A stretch of 64,000 bases of DNA from Chitinophaga polysaccharea. GTDB lineage: Bacteria > Bacteroidota > Bacteroidia > Chitinophagales > Chitinophagaceae. Shown piece by piece: positions 9,718 to 18,170 of the stretch. A program made the position numbers and the translations under genes. Within the stretch, counting starts at the first letter, position 1; each line of letters opens with the position of its first letter. Location of the stretch: positions 558,001 to 622,000 of the forward strand of contig NZ_VIWO01000003.1 of the NCBI RefSeq assembly GCF_007829335.1, read 5' to 3'. The notes beneath the pieces are model-generated. The model was not told the DNA's origin, did no database searches, and saw only the letters and a list, made by a program, of their open reading frames with translations.

Positions 9718-9930
9718 ATGGAAACGACTCAATTCAAAACCAATATCAAATGTTCAGGATGTATAGCCACTGTAACTCCCGTATTAAACAGCCTGGTAGG
9801 CGAAGATAACTGGGAAGTAGATCTGCAGAGCCCTGATAAAGTGTTAACCATCGCCAAAGAAAATATCGATAAGAGCGAAGTACGCAACGCCATAGAAAAA
9901 GCCGGCTATAGAGCAGAATCACTGGCATAA
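9718..9930 (+). CDS. heavy-metal-associated domain protein (CopZ-like copper chaperone)
   Basis: 70 residues, one ferredoxin-like HMA domain. Its metal loop is CSGC (Cys12 and Cys15) rather than the commoner CxxC forms of CopZ. It probably carries Cu(I) in the cytoplasm to one of the two flanking P-type ATPases. The C-terminal half (SEVRNAIEKAGYRAE) is the usual final helix and strand of the fold. It is 48 bp upstream of the DUF3347 gene, in the same direction as the rest of the copper cluster. Confidence 0.85.
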   Translation: METTQFKTNIKCSGCIATVTPVLNSLVGEDNWEVDLQSPDKVLTIAKENIDKSEVRNAIEKAGYRAESLA

Positions 9931-9978
9931 AATTAAGCAGCCGCAGGCATCAATTATTCAACATTAAAACCGATTCAT

Positions 9979-10479
9979 ATGAAAAAGATATTATTGACAG
10001 GTATAGCACTGGTAGCAGCATTTTTACAACCCGGCATGGCGCAGGATCGCCCTGTATCCAAACAATTATCGCCTTTGCTGACGGAGTATTACAATATTAA
10101 AGATGCACTGATTGGCAGCAATGCCGGTACCGCATCCGCAGAAGCTGCCGCTTTCGTAAAAACTGCTGCCGCCATTGATATGAATAGTATGCCTGCTGCT
10201 GCACATGATGCGTATATGCCACTTTCAGCTAAACTGGCGGCCGACGCTCAGGCCATTGCCGATACAAAAGATATCAGCAAACAACGGGCTTACTTTAAAA
10301 CATTTTCCGATAACTTTTATCAACTGGCCAAAGCAGTATCTTTATCTGCCCAACCAGTATACCAGGAATATTGCCCCATGAAAAAAGCATACTGGTTAAG
10401 CAGCAGCAATGCCATCAAAAATCCTTACTTCGGCAGCCAGATGCTGACCTGCGGAAAAGTAAGCGATACCATTCAGTAG
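9979..10479 (+). CDS. DUF3347 domain protein, periplasmic
   Basis: 166 residues with a signal peptide (1-21, ending PGMAQ). The pattern YYNIKDALIGSNAGTASAEAAAF followed by a C-terminal YCPMKKAYWLSS...NPYFG...MLTCG block is typical of DUF3347. This domain is often found in Bacteroidota beside copper exporters or joined to the membrane fusion protein of CusB-type efflux systems. Two Cys and several Met in the C-terminal block could bind copper in the periplasm. Biochemical function is unknown; a copper-binding role is inferred from the neighbours. It lies 16 bp before the multicopper oxidase gene. Confidence 0.82.
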   Translation: MKKILLTGIALVAAFLQPGMAQDRPVSKQLSPLLTEYYNIKDALIGSNAGTASAEAAAFVKTAAAIDMNSMPAAAHDAYMPLSAKLAADAQAIADTKDISKQRAYFKTFSDNFYQLAKAVSLSAQPVYQEYCPMKKAYWLSSSNAIKNPYFGSQMLTCGKVSDTIQ

Positions 10480-10495
10480 TTTTTTAATTTCCATC

Positions 10496-12700
10496 ATGAG
10501 AGCACTTTTTCTGTATATCACCTTTATGAGCCTGTGTAGCATTGCTGCCGCACAGGCTTCTTTAAACCAGCCACCCCGCGTGGTACGCTACGAACTCTAT
10601 GTAGGCGATACCATGGTAAATTATTCCGGTAAACACAGCCATGCACTGGCCATTAACGGATCCATACCCGGACCTACACTGGAGTTTACCGAAGGCGACA
10701 CTGCCGAAATTTATGTACACAACACCCTCAAAGGAGAAACCTCTATCCACTGGCATGGCGTAATCCTGCCCAACCAGGAAGATGGCGTATCTTACCTGAC
10801 TACCCAGCCGATTAAAGGCGGACAAACACATAAATTCCGCTTCCCGATCGTGCAACATGGCACCTACTGGTATCACAGTCATACCATGTTCCAGGAACAA
10901 AGCGGTATGTATGGCGCGCTGATCTTTCATAAAAGAAATGAAACTCCCGGTAAAGCGTATACATTGTTACTCAGCGATTGGACCGACATGCATCCCCATA
11001 CGGTAAACCGCTACCTGCACAACGCTAACGACTGGTTTGCCATTAAGAAAGGATCTGTACAAAGCTACTCGGAGGCGGTACAACACAAGCATTTCGGTAC
11101 CAAAGTGACCAACGAGTGGAAACGCATGAACGCCATGGATGTGAGCGATGTGTACTATAACCGCTTCCTGACCAATGGTAAAGCGAGCAATGAAGCCCCG
11201 CAGTTTAAAGCAGGCGACAAAGTAAGGCTGCGGGTGATTAACGGTAGCTCTTCCACTTATTTCTGGCTGCACTATGCCGGAGGCAAAATAAAAGTTGTAG
11301 CTAACGATGGCGCAGAAGTAGTACCGGTAGAAGTAGACCGGCTCATCGTGGGTGTATCAGAAACTTATGATGTGGAGGTGACCATCCCCGACAACATGCA
11401 GTACGAGTTTATGGCCACTGCGGAAGATCGCACCGGCTCTACCTCCCTGTGGTTGGGGCAGGGCATGAAAATGGCTGCCAAACCTCTGCCACGCCTCAAA
11501 TACTTCGAGGGTATGAAGATGATGAACGACATGATGAAGATGAATGGCGACCTCGATACCAGCGGTGGTATGCAGATGACCAACCAGGAAATGGATATGA
11601 ATACCGTGATGTATCCTGAAATAACCGGGGAAGAAAAACCAGCGCCCATGCAACATGATATGCATAGTATGCAAATGGACAGCAGCGCCGGGGATATTGT
11701 AACCCTCAACTATGGCATGCTGCGGGCGCCGGAGAAAACCACGCTGCCGCCGGGGCCGGTGAAGCTGCTGGAATTTGAACTAACAGGCAATATGAACCGT
11801 TATGTATGGAGTATCAATAACAAAACCGTATCAGAAACCGATAAGATCCTTATAAAAAAGGGAGAGATTGTACGCATTGTGCTGTACAATAACACCATGA
11901 TGCGGCACCCGATGCACCTGCACGGGCATTTTTTCCGGGTACTGAACGGTCAGGGTGAATATTCACCACTGAAAACTGTGCTGGACATTATGCCGATGGA
12001 AAAAGATACGATTGAGTTTGCCGCAACGGAAAGTGGCGACTGGTTTTTTCACTGTCATATCCTGTATCATATGATGAGCGGCATGGGAAGAGTGTTCAGC
12101 TATGAAGACTCGCCTCCCAATCCACAGGTGCCGGATCCTGCTATGGCGTACCGTATGCTGAAGAAAGATGATCGCATGTTGCATGCGATGGCGAGGGTAG
12201 GACTGGAGAGCACCGGTAGTGATGGAGAAATCATGGTGGCCAACACGCGTTACCGCTTATCTACTGAGTGGAGGCTGGGATTGAATGACCGTCATGGTTA
12301 TGAAAGTGAAAGCCATTTTGGACGTTACCTGGGGAAAATGCAGTGGCTGTTTCCTTACATTGGTTGGGATATGCGTTACCGTAAGATGCATGAAGAAGAA
12401 AAGAATTTATTCGGACAACGTAATACGAAAGATTTCAGGCAGGTATTTCATGTGGGCCTGGAATATACATTGCCCATGCTGATTGTAGCCGATGCATCGG
12501 TAGATACCGATGGCCGGGTACGGTTCCAGCTGATGCGCGATGATGTACCGGTTACCAAACGTTTGCGGTTTAGCTTTATGGTCAACACCGACAAGGAATA
12601 TATGGCCGGTTTCCGGTATATCGTTACCAGGAACTTTGCTTTTTCAACACATTATGATAGTGATATGGGACTTGGAGCGGGAATTACCTTAAGCTATTAA
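10496..12700 (+). CDS. multicopper oxidase (CopA/PcoA type) fused to a CopB-like beta-barrel
   Basis: 734 residues. Signal peptide at 1-19. Three cupredoxin domains carry all four copper-ligand motifs: HWHG at 85-88, HSH at 127-129, HPMHLHGH at 471-478, and HCHILYHMMSGM at 519-530 with the Cys520 type-1 ligand and Met530 as likely axial ligand. Residues ~340-400 form a Met-rich stretch (motifs like MKMMNDMMKM and MQHDMHSMQM) that could store or scavenge Cu(I). After ~545 comes a ~190-residue region of alternating strands ending in an aromatic-rich, Tyr-terminated segment, resembling the outer-membrane CopB/PcoB barrel. The protein probably oxidises Cu(I) to Cu(II) outside the cytoplasm. The fusion joins two proteins that are separate in the classical cop/pco systems. 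Confidence 0.88.
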   Translation: MRALFLYITFMSLCSIAAAQASLNQPPRVVRYELYVGDTMVNYSGKHSHALAINGSIPGPTLEFTEGDTAEIYVHNTLKGETSIHWHGVILPNQEDGVSYLTTQPIKGGQTHKFRFPIVQHGTYWYHSHTMFQEQSGMYGALIFHKRNETPGKAYTLLLSDWTDMHPHTVNRYLHNANDWFAIKKGSVQSYSEAVQHKHFGTKVTNEWKRMNAMDVSDVYYNRFLTNGKASNEAPQFKAGDKVRLRVINGSSSTYFWLHYAGGKIKVVANDGAEVVPVEVDRLIVGVSETYDVEVTIPDNMQYEFMATAEDRTGSTSLWLGQGMKMAAKPLPRLKYFEGMKMMNDMMKMNGDLDTSGGMQMTNQEMDMNTVMYPEITGEEKPAPMQHDMHSMQMDSSAGDIVTLNYGMLRAPEKTTLPPGPVKLLEFELTGNMNRYVWSINNKTVSETDKILIKKGEIVRIVLYNNTMMRHPMHLHGHFFRVLNGQGEYSPLKTVLDIMPMEKDTIEFAATESGDWFFHCHILYHMMSGMGRVFSYEDSPPNPQVPDPAMAYRMLKKDDRMLHAMARVGLESTGSDGEIMVANTRYRLSTEWRLGLNDRHGYESESHFGRYLGKMQWLFPYIGWDMRYRKMHEEEKNLFGQRNTKDFRQVFHVGLEYTLPMLIVADASVDTDGRVRFQLMRDDVPVTKRLRFSFMVNTDKEYMAGFRYIVTRNFAFSTHYDSDMGLGAGITLSY

Positions 12701-12709
12701 TTTTTTATT

Positions 12710-14815
12710 ATGGAACATCAGCATCAGCACGATCACACACACATGGACGGAGGAAAATCCCATGATCATAGTGCTATGGAACACAGTGAACATCAGCACC
12801 AGGGCCAACATGGTCAACAAGGCAAACACAGTCAACACGACCATCACGGTGGTCAGGGTGGCCATCACGATCATCATGCGATGATGATTGCAGATTTCAG
12901 AAAACGATTTTTTGTGGTCTTGGTACTCACCCTGCCTGTCATGTTGCTTTCGCAAATGATCCAGCATTGGTTAGGTATTAGTATCCATTTTCCGGGAGAT
13001 AATTACCTGCTGCTTCTGCTTTCTTCTGTAGTCTTTTTCTACGGAGGCTGGCCATTTTTAAAAGGCTGGTGGGAAGAAATGAGGGGCTGGGAACCAGGCA
13101 TGATGACACTAATAGGATTCGCCATCACGGTAGCCTATATCTATAGCGTAGCTACTGTAGCGGGGTTGAAGGGAATGGATTTTTTCTGGGAACTGACTAC
13201 GCTGATTCTCATCATGTTGCTGGGACACTGGATTGAGATGAAGTCGGTAGCCGGTGCTTCGCGGGAGCTGGAGTTGCTGGTACAGCTCATGCCCGACGAC
13301 GCTCACCTGGTACATGGGGAACATATCATGGATGTAAAAACTGCTACGTTGAAAGAAGGCGACGTGATCCTGGTAAAGCCGGGTGAAAAAGTGGCGGCAG
13401 ATGGTAAGGTGATAGAAGGGACCACCTGGTTGAACGAGAGCATGCTAACCGGGGAATCTAAACCGGTGGAAAAGCAAAAGAATGATAATGTGATCGCAGG
13501 ATCTATTAACGGTAACGGTGCTATTAAAGTGGCCGTTGCGCACGGCGCCGCCAACTCTTACCTGTCGCAGGTAGTAAAGCTGGTACAGGATGCGCAGCAG
13601 TCGAAGTCAAAAACACAGCTATTGGCCGACAAAGCGGCGCGTTGGTTAACCGGTATTGCCATCTTATCGGGTATCGTCACCTTTTTATATTGGTGGGGAA
13701 GTGGCCGTGACCTGGCTTTTGCGATAGAACGTATGGTAACGGTGATCGTGATCTGTTGTCCGCATGCGCTGGGACTGGCGGTACCACTGGTCATTGCCCG
13801 CTCTACCGCTTTATCGGCCCGGCATGGCTTGCTGATTAAGAACCGCACCGACTTTGAAAACTCCCGTAACATTACTACGATCGTATTTGACAAAACAGGC
13901 ACGCTCACCGTCGGCCGTTTTGAGGTAGTACGGTTTGAGTCGCTACAGCAGGGTGTATCCAGGGAAACGGTATTGCAATTGGCCGCAGCCGTAGAAGGAA
14001 GTTCGGAGCATCCTATTGCCACGGGCATTATCAGTAAAGCGCAGGCATTGCAGTTATCCTTACCCGCCGCCGCCAACATCCAGGCCATTACCGGGAAGGG
14101 GATCACCGGCAGCGTGGACGGCAAACAGGTACAAGTGGTAAGCCCCGGATATGCTACCACGGCGTTTAGCAATGCACCGGTGGTAAACATACAGGCAGGA
14201 GAAACGCTGGTATATGTAGTGGTAAACGATACTATCGCGGGATTTATAGCCCTGGCAGACCAGATAAGACCAGAATCGGCAGGCGCCATTGCCACGTTGC
14301 AGGCCAATCATATCAAAACTACTCTATTGACGGGCGATAATAAAGTGGTGGCAGAAAGTGTGAGCAAGCAACTGGGCATGGACAGCTTCATTGCCGAAGT
14401 GTTGCCACATCAGAAGCTGGACAAGATCAAGGAACTGCAGCAGCAGGGGGAATTTGTAGCCATGACGGGAGATGGTATCAATGATGCGCCGGCGCTGGCC
14501 CAGGCAAATGTGGGCATTGCAATAGGCAGCGGCAGCGACATTGCAGCCGAAACCGCCGGTATTGTGCTCGTCAACAGCAATCCCCAGGATGTGGTGAACC
14601 TGGTATTATTCGGAAAAGCCACCTGGCGTAAAATGATGCAGAACCTGGCCTGGGCAACAGGCTATAATGTCATCGCTCTTCCCCTGGCAGCGGGAGTGCT
14701 GTATAAAGAAGGGATCTTGCTGAGTCCCGCTGCCGGCGCGGTATTGATGACCGTCAGCACTGTGGTGGTAGCGATTAATGCCAGTCTCCTGAAGGTAAAG
14801 AACGGGGGGAAATAA
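12710..14815 (+). CDS. copB: CPH-type P1B copper ATPase with His-rich N-terminus (CopB-like)
   Basis: 701 residues. Residues 1-60 are extraordinarily His-rich (repeated HQH, HDH and HHDHH groups) in place of an HMA domain. The membrane metal site is CPH at residues 350-352 (CCPHALGLAVPL), marking the P1B-3 subgroup, linked to Cu(II) and Ag(I)/Cu(I) export. Other ATPase marks are MLTGESKPV, D394 in DKTGT, SEHPIATGI and GDGINDAPAL. It starts 9 bp after the oxidase gene, so the two are probably translationally linked: the oxidase and this pump would handle the same ion. It is the last gene of the copper cluster. Confidence 0.93.
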   Translation: MEHQHQHDHTHMDGGKSHDHSAMEHSEHQHQGQHGQQGKHSQHDHHGGQGGHHDHHAMMIADFRKRFFVVLVLTLPVMLLSQMIQHWLGISIHFPGDNYLLLLLSSVVFFYGGWPFLKGWWEEMRGWEPGMMTLIGFAITVAYIYSVATVAGLKGMDFFWELTTLILIMLLGHWIEMKSVAGASRELELLVQLMPDDAHLVHGEHIMDVKTATLKEGDVILVKPGEKVAADGKVIEGTTWLNESMLTGESKPVEKQKNDNVIAGSINGNGAIKVAVAHGAANSYLSQVVKLVQDAQQSKSKTQLLADKAARWLTGIAILSGIVTFLYWWGSGRDLAFAIERMVTVIVICCPHALGLAVPLVIARSTALSARHGLLIKNRTDFENSRNITTIVFDKTGTLTVGRFEVVRFESLQQGVSRETVLQLAAAVEGSSEHPIATGIISKAQALQLSLPAAANIQAITGKGITGSVDGKQVQVVSPGYATTAFSNAPVVNIQAGETLVYVVVNDTIAGFIALADQIRPESAGAIATLQANHIKTTLLTGDNKVVAESVSKQLGMDSFIAEVLPHQKLDKIKELQQQGEFVAMTGDGINDAPALAQANVGIAIGSGSDIAAETAGIVLVNSNPQDVVNLVLFGKATWRKMMQNLAWATGYNVIALPLAAGVLYKEGILLSPAAGAVLMTVSTVVVAINASLLKVKNGGK

Positions 14816-14919
14816 GCAGGGGCTGGAAGTCACATTGTGATATTATGTATATTCGTGCACTGATCACTATTTTGCCATGGAAAGGCAGGGTAAAAACAAA
14901 AAGAGGATTTAAATATTAT

Positions 14920-16227
14920 ATGGTGACGAATATCCAAAGCCTGGAGAATATACATTTGGCAGTTATCGGCCTGGGGTATGTTGGATTACCGCTGGCTATT
15001 GAGTTTGGCAGAAAATACGATGTGCTGGGATTTGACATTAACCGGGAACGGGTAACCGAATTGGCGGCGGGAGCTGACCGCACCCGGGAAGCCAATATGG
15101 AAGACCTGAAGACGGTGATGGCATTGAAAACCCAGGGAACGGTCGGACTCTCTTTTTCTTCCGATACAGCAGATCTGCGCAACTACAATGTCTTTATTGT
15201 TACCGTGCCAACGCCTATAGATGCTTTTAAAGCGCCAGACTTAGGCCCGCTTCTGAAAGCCTCTGAAATGCTGGGAAAGATATTGAAGAAGGGAGACCTG
15301 GTTATTTATGAATCCACTGTTTATCCCGGTTGTACGGAGGAAGACTGTGTGCCCGTTCTGGAAAAGACTTCCGGCCTGGTGTACAATACTGATTTCTTCG
15401 TGGGTTATTCGCCGGAACGTATCAACCCTGGGGACAAAGTGAATACGCTGACCAAAATCAAAAAGGTGACCAGTGGTTCTACACCGGCCATCGCCGACAA
15501 GGTAGATGCGTTATATGGTTCCATTATCACAGCTGGTACCCATAAAGCGCCCAGCCTGAAGGTAGCGGAGGCTTCCAAAGCCATTGAGAATGCTCAGCGC
15601 GACGTGAATATTTCCTTTGTAAATGAGCTGGCATTGATCTTCGACAAAATTGGTATTGATACCAACGATGTCATTGAGGCTGCCGGCACCAAATGGAATT
15701 TCCTGAAATACAAACCAGGGTTAGTAGGTGGTCACTGTATAGGGGTAGACCCATATTACCTGGCGCATAAAGCGGAATCCCTGGGATATCATCCACAGGT
15801 GATCTTGTCGGGCCGCCGGGTAAATGATCATATTGGTCACTTTGTAGCCAACAAGGTAGTGAAGCTGATGATTGACAAAGACCATAAGATCAAGGGCTCA
15901 AGGGCGTTGATCATGGGTATTACCTTTAAGGAAAATTGCCCGGACGTACGGAATACACGGGTGGTGGATATTTACCACGAGCTGAAACAGTTTGGACTGA
16001 AAGTAGATATTTATGATCCCTGGGCCGATCCGGCGGAAGTGGAAGCAGAATATGGACTGAAGATCTTAGGTGCTATTGACGAAGGAGCGGTGTACGATGC
16101 CATTATTGTGGCGGTGGCACATAAAGAGTTCCTGAGCTTTGACTTCGCGAAGCACCGGCGCAACAATGGCGTTATCTTCGATACCAAAGCCTGTATAGAC
16201 CGGGGATTGGTAGATGGAAGACTATAA
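14920..16227 (+). CDS. UDP-N-acetyl-hexosamine 6-dehydrogenase (WbpO/TviB family)
   Basis: 435 residues from the ATG at 14920, which immediately precedes the NAD-binding motif VIGLGYVGLP; an in-frame start at 14845 would add 25 unrelated residues and is less likely. The catalytic Cys lies in GGHCIGVDPYYLAHKAESLGYHP, closely matching the UDP-GalNAc/UDP-GlcNAc dehydrogenases of O-antigen and Vi capsule synthesis. It would oxidise UDP-HexNAc to the uronic acid with two NAD+. No glycosyltransferase or capsule genes are next to it, so it is an isolated supply gene. An intrinsic terminator follows. Confidence 0.9.
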   Translation: MVTNIQSLENIHLAVIGLGYVGLPLAIEFGRKYDVLGFDINRERVTELAAGADRTREANMEDLKTVMALKTQGTVGLSFSSDTADLRNYNVFIVTVPTPIDAFKAPDLGPLLKASEMLGKILKKGDLVIYESTVYPGCTEEDCVPVLEKTSGLVYNTDFFVGYSPERINPGDKVNTLTKIKKVTSGSTPAIADKVDALYGSIITAGTHKAPSLKVAEASKAIENAQRDVNISFVNELALIFDKIGIDTNDVIEAAGTKWNFLKYKPGLVGGHCIGVDPYYLAHKAESLGYHPQVILSGRRVNDHIGHFVANKVVKLMIDKDHKIKGSRALIMGITFKENCPDVRNTRVVDIYHELKQFGLKVDIYDPWADPAEVEAEYGLKILGAIDEGAVYDAIIVAVAHKEFLSFDFAKHRRNNGVIFDTKACIDRGLVDGRL

Positions 16228-16247
16228 GATAGTTGTGATAGTAAATT

Positions 16248-16293
16248 AAAAAATGGGGGCGTTTCTGTTGTGGAAACGCCCTCATTTTTTTTT
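16248..16293. terminator. bidirectional terminator hairpin
   Basis: An A-run, then a GGGGGCGTTTC / GAAACGCCCTC stem (one G-T pair) with a 7-nt loop, then a run of nine T. It separates the convergent dehydrogenase and protease genes. Confidence 0.85.
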
Positions 16294-16301
16294 ACATCTT
16301 T

Positions 16302-17303
16302 TTACTGGTTGATTTCCCCTGGAATTACTTCTACCACTTGTCTGGCGCCATTTCTCAAAATAGTGACCGGTATTCTTCTGCCAATTTGTTTTTCAGAGAG
16401 CAGGAGATGGAGATCATCCACAGCGGCTACAGGTTGCTGGTCGAAGGCAACGATGATATCACCGATATGCAGTTCGCTGTTATAGAAATTTCCGTCCGGT
16501 ACAATTTCAAAAATGTATACGCCCGTTTGGGTGGTCAGTTTATTGGCGGCAATCATACGGCTGCTGAGGTTTACCGGTTGAGCGGCTATTCCCAGCTGGG
16601 CTCTCCTGATTTTGCCATGCAGGATCAGTTGACCGGCTATCTGCGCGGCCAGGTTAGAGGAGATGGCAAAACAAAGGCCTTGCGCCGCGGCAATTACGGC
16701 CGTGTTAACGCCAATTACCTGGCCTTCCGAATTAACCAGTGGTCCGCCGCTATTGCCGGGATTGAGGGCGGCATCCGTTTGAATAACGTTGTCGATCAAC
16801 CGGCCATTGGCTGCGCGCAACGTACGCCCCAGGGCGCTGACTACGCCCGCAGTAACGGTATGTTGCAGTCCCATTGGGTTACCAATGGCAATAGCAATCT
16901 GCCCTACCTGTAGCGCAGACGAGTCCGCCAGCTGCATGGCTTTCAGCCCGGTTTCATCAATTTTCAATACCGCAACATCGGTAGACGGGTCGGTCCCCTT
17001 GATTTCTGCCGCTACCTTACGACCATCCGCAAAAGATACCCGGATGCTGTCGGCATTTTCTATGACGTGGTGATTGGTAATAACAAAGCCGTCGGAGGAA
17101 ATAACAAAGCCGGAACCTGCGCCTGTTTGCGGGCGCTTATCCCGCGTTCGCGGATCATTTGCCTTTATCTTTTTCTGTACTTCTATATGTACCACAGATT
17201 CAGCCACCGTACCTACCACGCCGGTAACGGTCTGAGAATAGGCATCTAATAAACTCCTGTCTTTCGACGCCTGGTGCGTAAGAAATGAAATTGAGTTATC
17301 CAT
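16302..17303 (-). CDS. HtrA/DegP-like S1C serine protease with one PDZ domain, no signal peptide
   Basis: 333 residues. The trypsin-like triad is complete: His79 in TNHHVIE, Asp109 in STDVAVL, Ser185 in GNSGGPLV. A single PDZ domain occupies about residues 240-330. Unlike DegP, no signal peptide or membrane segment is visible at the N-terminus (MDNSISFLTHQASK), so the protein may act in the cytoplasm, as do some short HtrA-like proteases. The role is presumably protein quality control. An alternative upstream start was not found. It is convergent with the dehydrogenase gene, and its promoter lies in the 206-bp gap shared with the sigma factor gene. Confidence 0.88.
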   Translation of the reverse strand: MDNSISFLTHQASKDRSLLDAYSQTVTGVVGTVAESVVHIEVQKKIKANDPRTRDKRPQTGAGSGFVISSDGFVITNHHVIENADSIRVSFADGRKVAAEIKGTDPSTDVAVLKIDETGLKAMQLADSSALQVGQIAIAIGNPMGLQHTVTAGVVSALGRTLRAANGRLIDNVIQTDAALNPGNSGGPLVNSEGQVIGVNTAVIAAAQGLCFAISSNLAAQIAGQLILHGKIRRAQLGIAAQPVNLSSRMIAANKLTTQTGVYIFEIVPDGNFYNSELHIGDIIVAFDQQPVAAVDDLHLLLSEKQIGRRIPVTILRNGARQVVEVIPGEINQ

Positions 17304-17383
17304 AATCTTTAGCGGGTCAAATATATTTCCAGTTTACTGCAGATGTCGTTTTGGCATTTAAGTGGCGTTTTTTTATGACAAGT

Positions 17384-17487
17384 TAGCGGAAAGGAACAAA
17401 AAGCTACTGACGTGAATGACCCAAAAATACCCGCTAAAATCATTCTCTACAATAGCTTTTTACTTGCTGCTTTCCGCTTTCTGCTCT
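17384..17487. repeat. dispersed inverted-repeat element, copy 1
   Basis: An imperfect inverted repeat: a left arm of TAGCGGAAAGGAACAAAAAG, continued by CTACTGACGTGAATGA, and a right arm TCATTCTCTACAATAGC continued by a T-rich stretch with GCTTTCCGCTTT. The same arrangement, with the shared centre words CGyGAATGA, ATAyCCGCT and TCATyCTCT, recurs at 54627-54745. It sits between the protease and sigma factor genes, outside coding sequence. Confidence 0.65.
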
Positions 17488-17509
17488 TAATTACCTATTT
17501 TGACAGTCT

Positions 17510-18085
17510 ATGCCAGGAATCGATTTAAAGGCACTGTGGAAAGCTGTTTGTATGGAGGACGATCAACAGTCGTTCCGCCAGCTGTTTAATCATTTTTACC
17601 CGGGATTAGTGCGGTTTGCCATGGACCTGACGATCAGCCGGGAAGCGGCGGAAGAACTGGTAGCCGATGTTTTTATTCAGCTCTGGAAAAACAGGAAACA
17701 GGAAGATCCCATCCTGTATTTTAAAACCTATTTATATACGGCCGTACGTAACCGTTGTTATAATCATCACCGCGACCAGCAAAAGCATCAATGGCTGGAG
17801 CTGGAGGCAGAAGACGCGCTCCCTGCCGAGGATGAGGTGCATCCGCAACTGGAATGGAAAGAAATGCAACGGTGGCTGGATAGGGCCGTGGAAAGCCTCT
17901 CTCCCCAGGGGCGGACCATTTTCCGGTTGGTACGGGAAGAAGGATTTAAGTATAAAGAAGTGGCCGATATCCTGGGGATCTCTCCCCGTACAGTAGAAAC
18001 CCAGCTGGTACGGGCTACCAGTCGCCTGCGACAGGCATTACATCAATATGGCGGCGGTTTTAACCAGCCCATCCCCGGCCGCTGA
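17510..18085 (+). CDS. ECF-type RNA polymerase sigma factor
   Basis: 191 residues. Region 2 (about 22-90) includes YPGLVRFAMDLTISREAAEELVADVFIQLW, and region 4 (about 125-180) includes LSPQGRTIFRLVREEGFKYKEVADILGIS with a helix-turn-helix. This is the group of extracytoplasmic-function sigma factors expanded in Bacteroidota and partnered by FecR proteins. It would direct transcription of the SusC/SusD genes downstream when FecR is signalled by SusC. The FecR gene starts 85 bp later. Confidence 0.93.
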   Translation: MPGIDLKALWKAVCMEDDQQSFRQLFNHFYPGLVRFAMDLTISREAAEELVADVFIQLWKNRKQEDPILYFKTYLYTAVRNRCYNHHRDQQKHQWLELEAEDALPAEDEVHPQLEWKEMQRWLDRAVESLSPQGRTIFRLVREEGFKYKEVADILGISPRTVETQLVRATSRLRQALHQYGGGFNQPIPGR

Positions 18086-18170
18086 AAAATTTTTTCTCCG
18101 CTTGTAAGTAATTGTCTCTTTCCTGGTGTCTATCCGGTAAGGTACCCTTTGTCGATTAAACCGATCTTAC

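Noticed and set aside
13558..14307. Open reading frame of 249 codons opposite the CPH-type ATPase
   Set aside because: Cys- and Thr-rich low-complexity product, antisense to conserved ATPase motifs.
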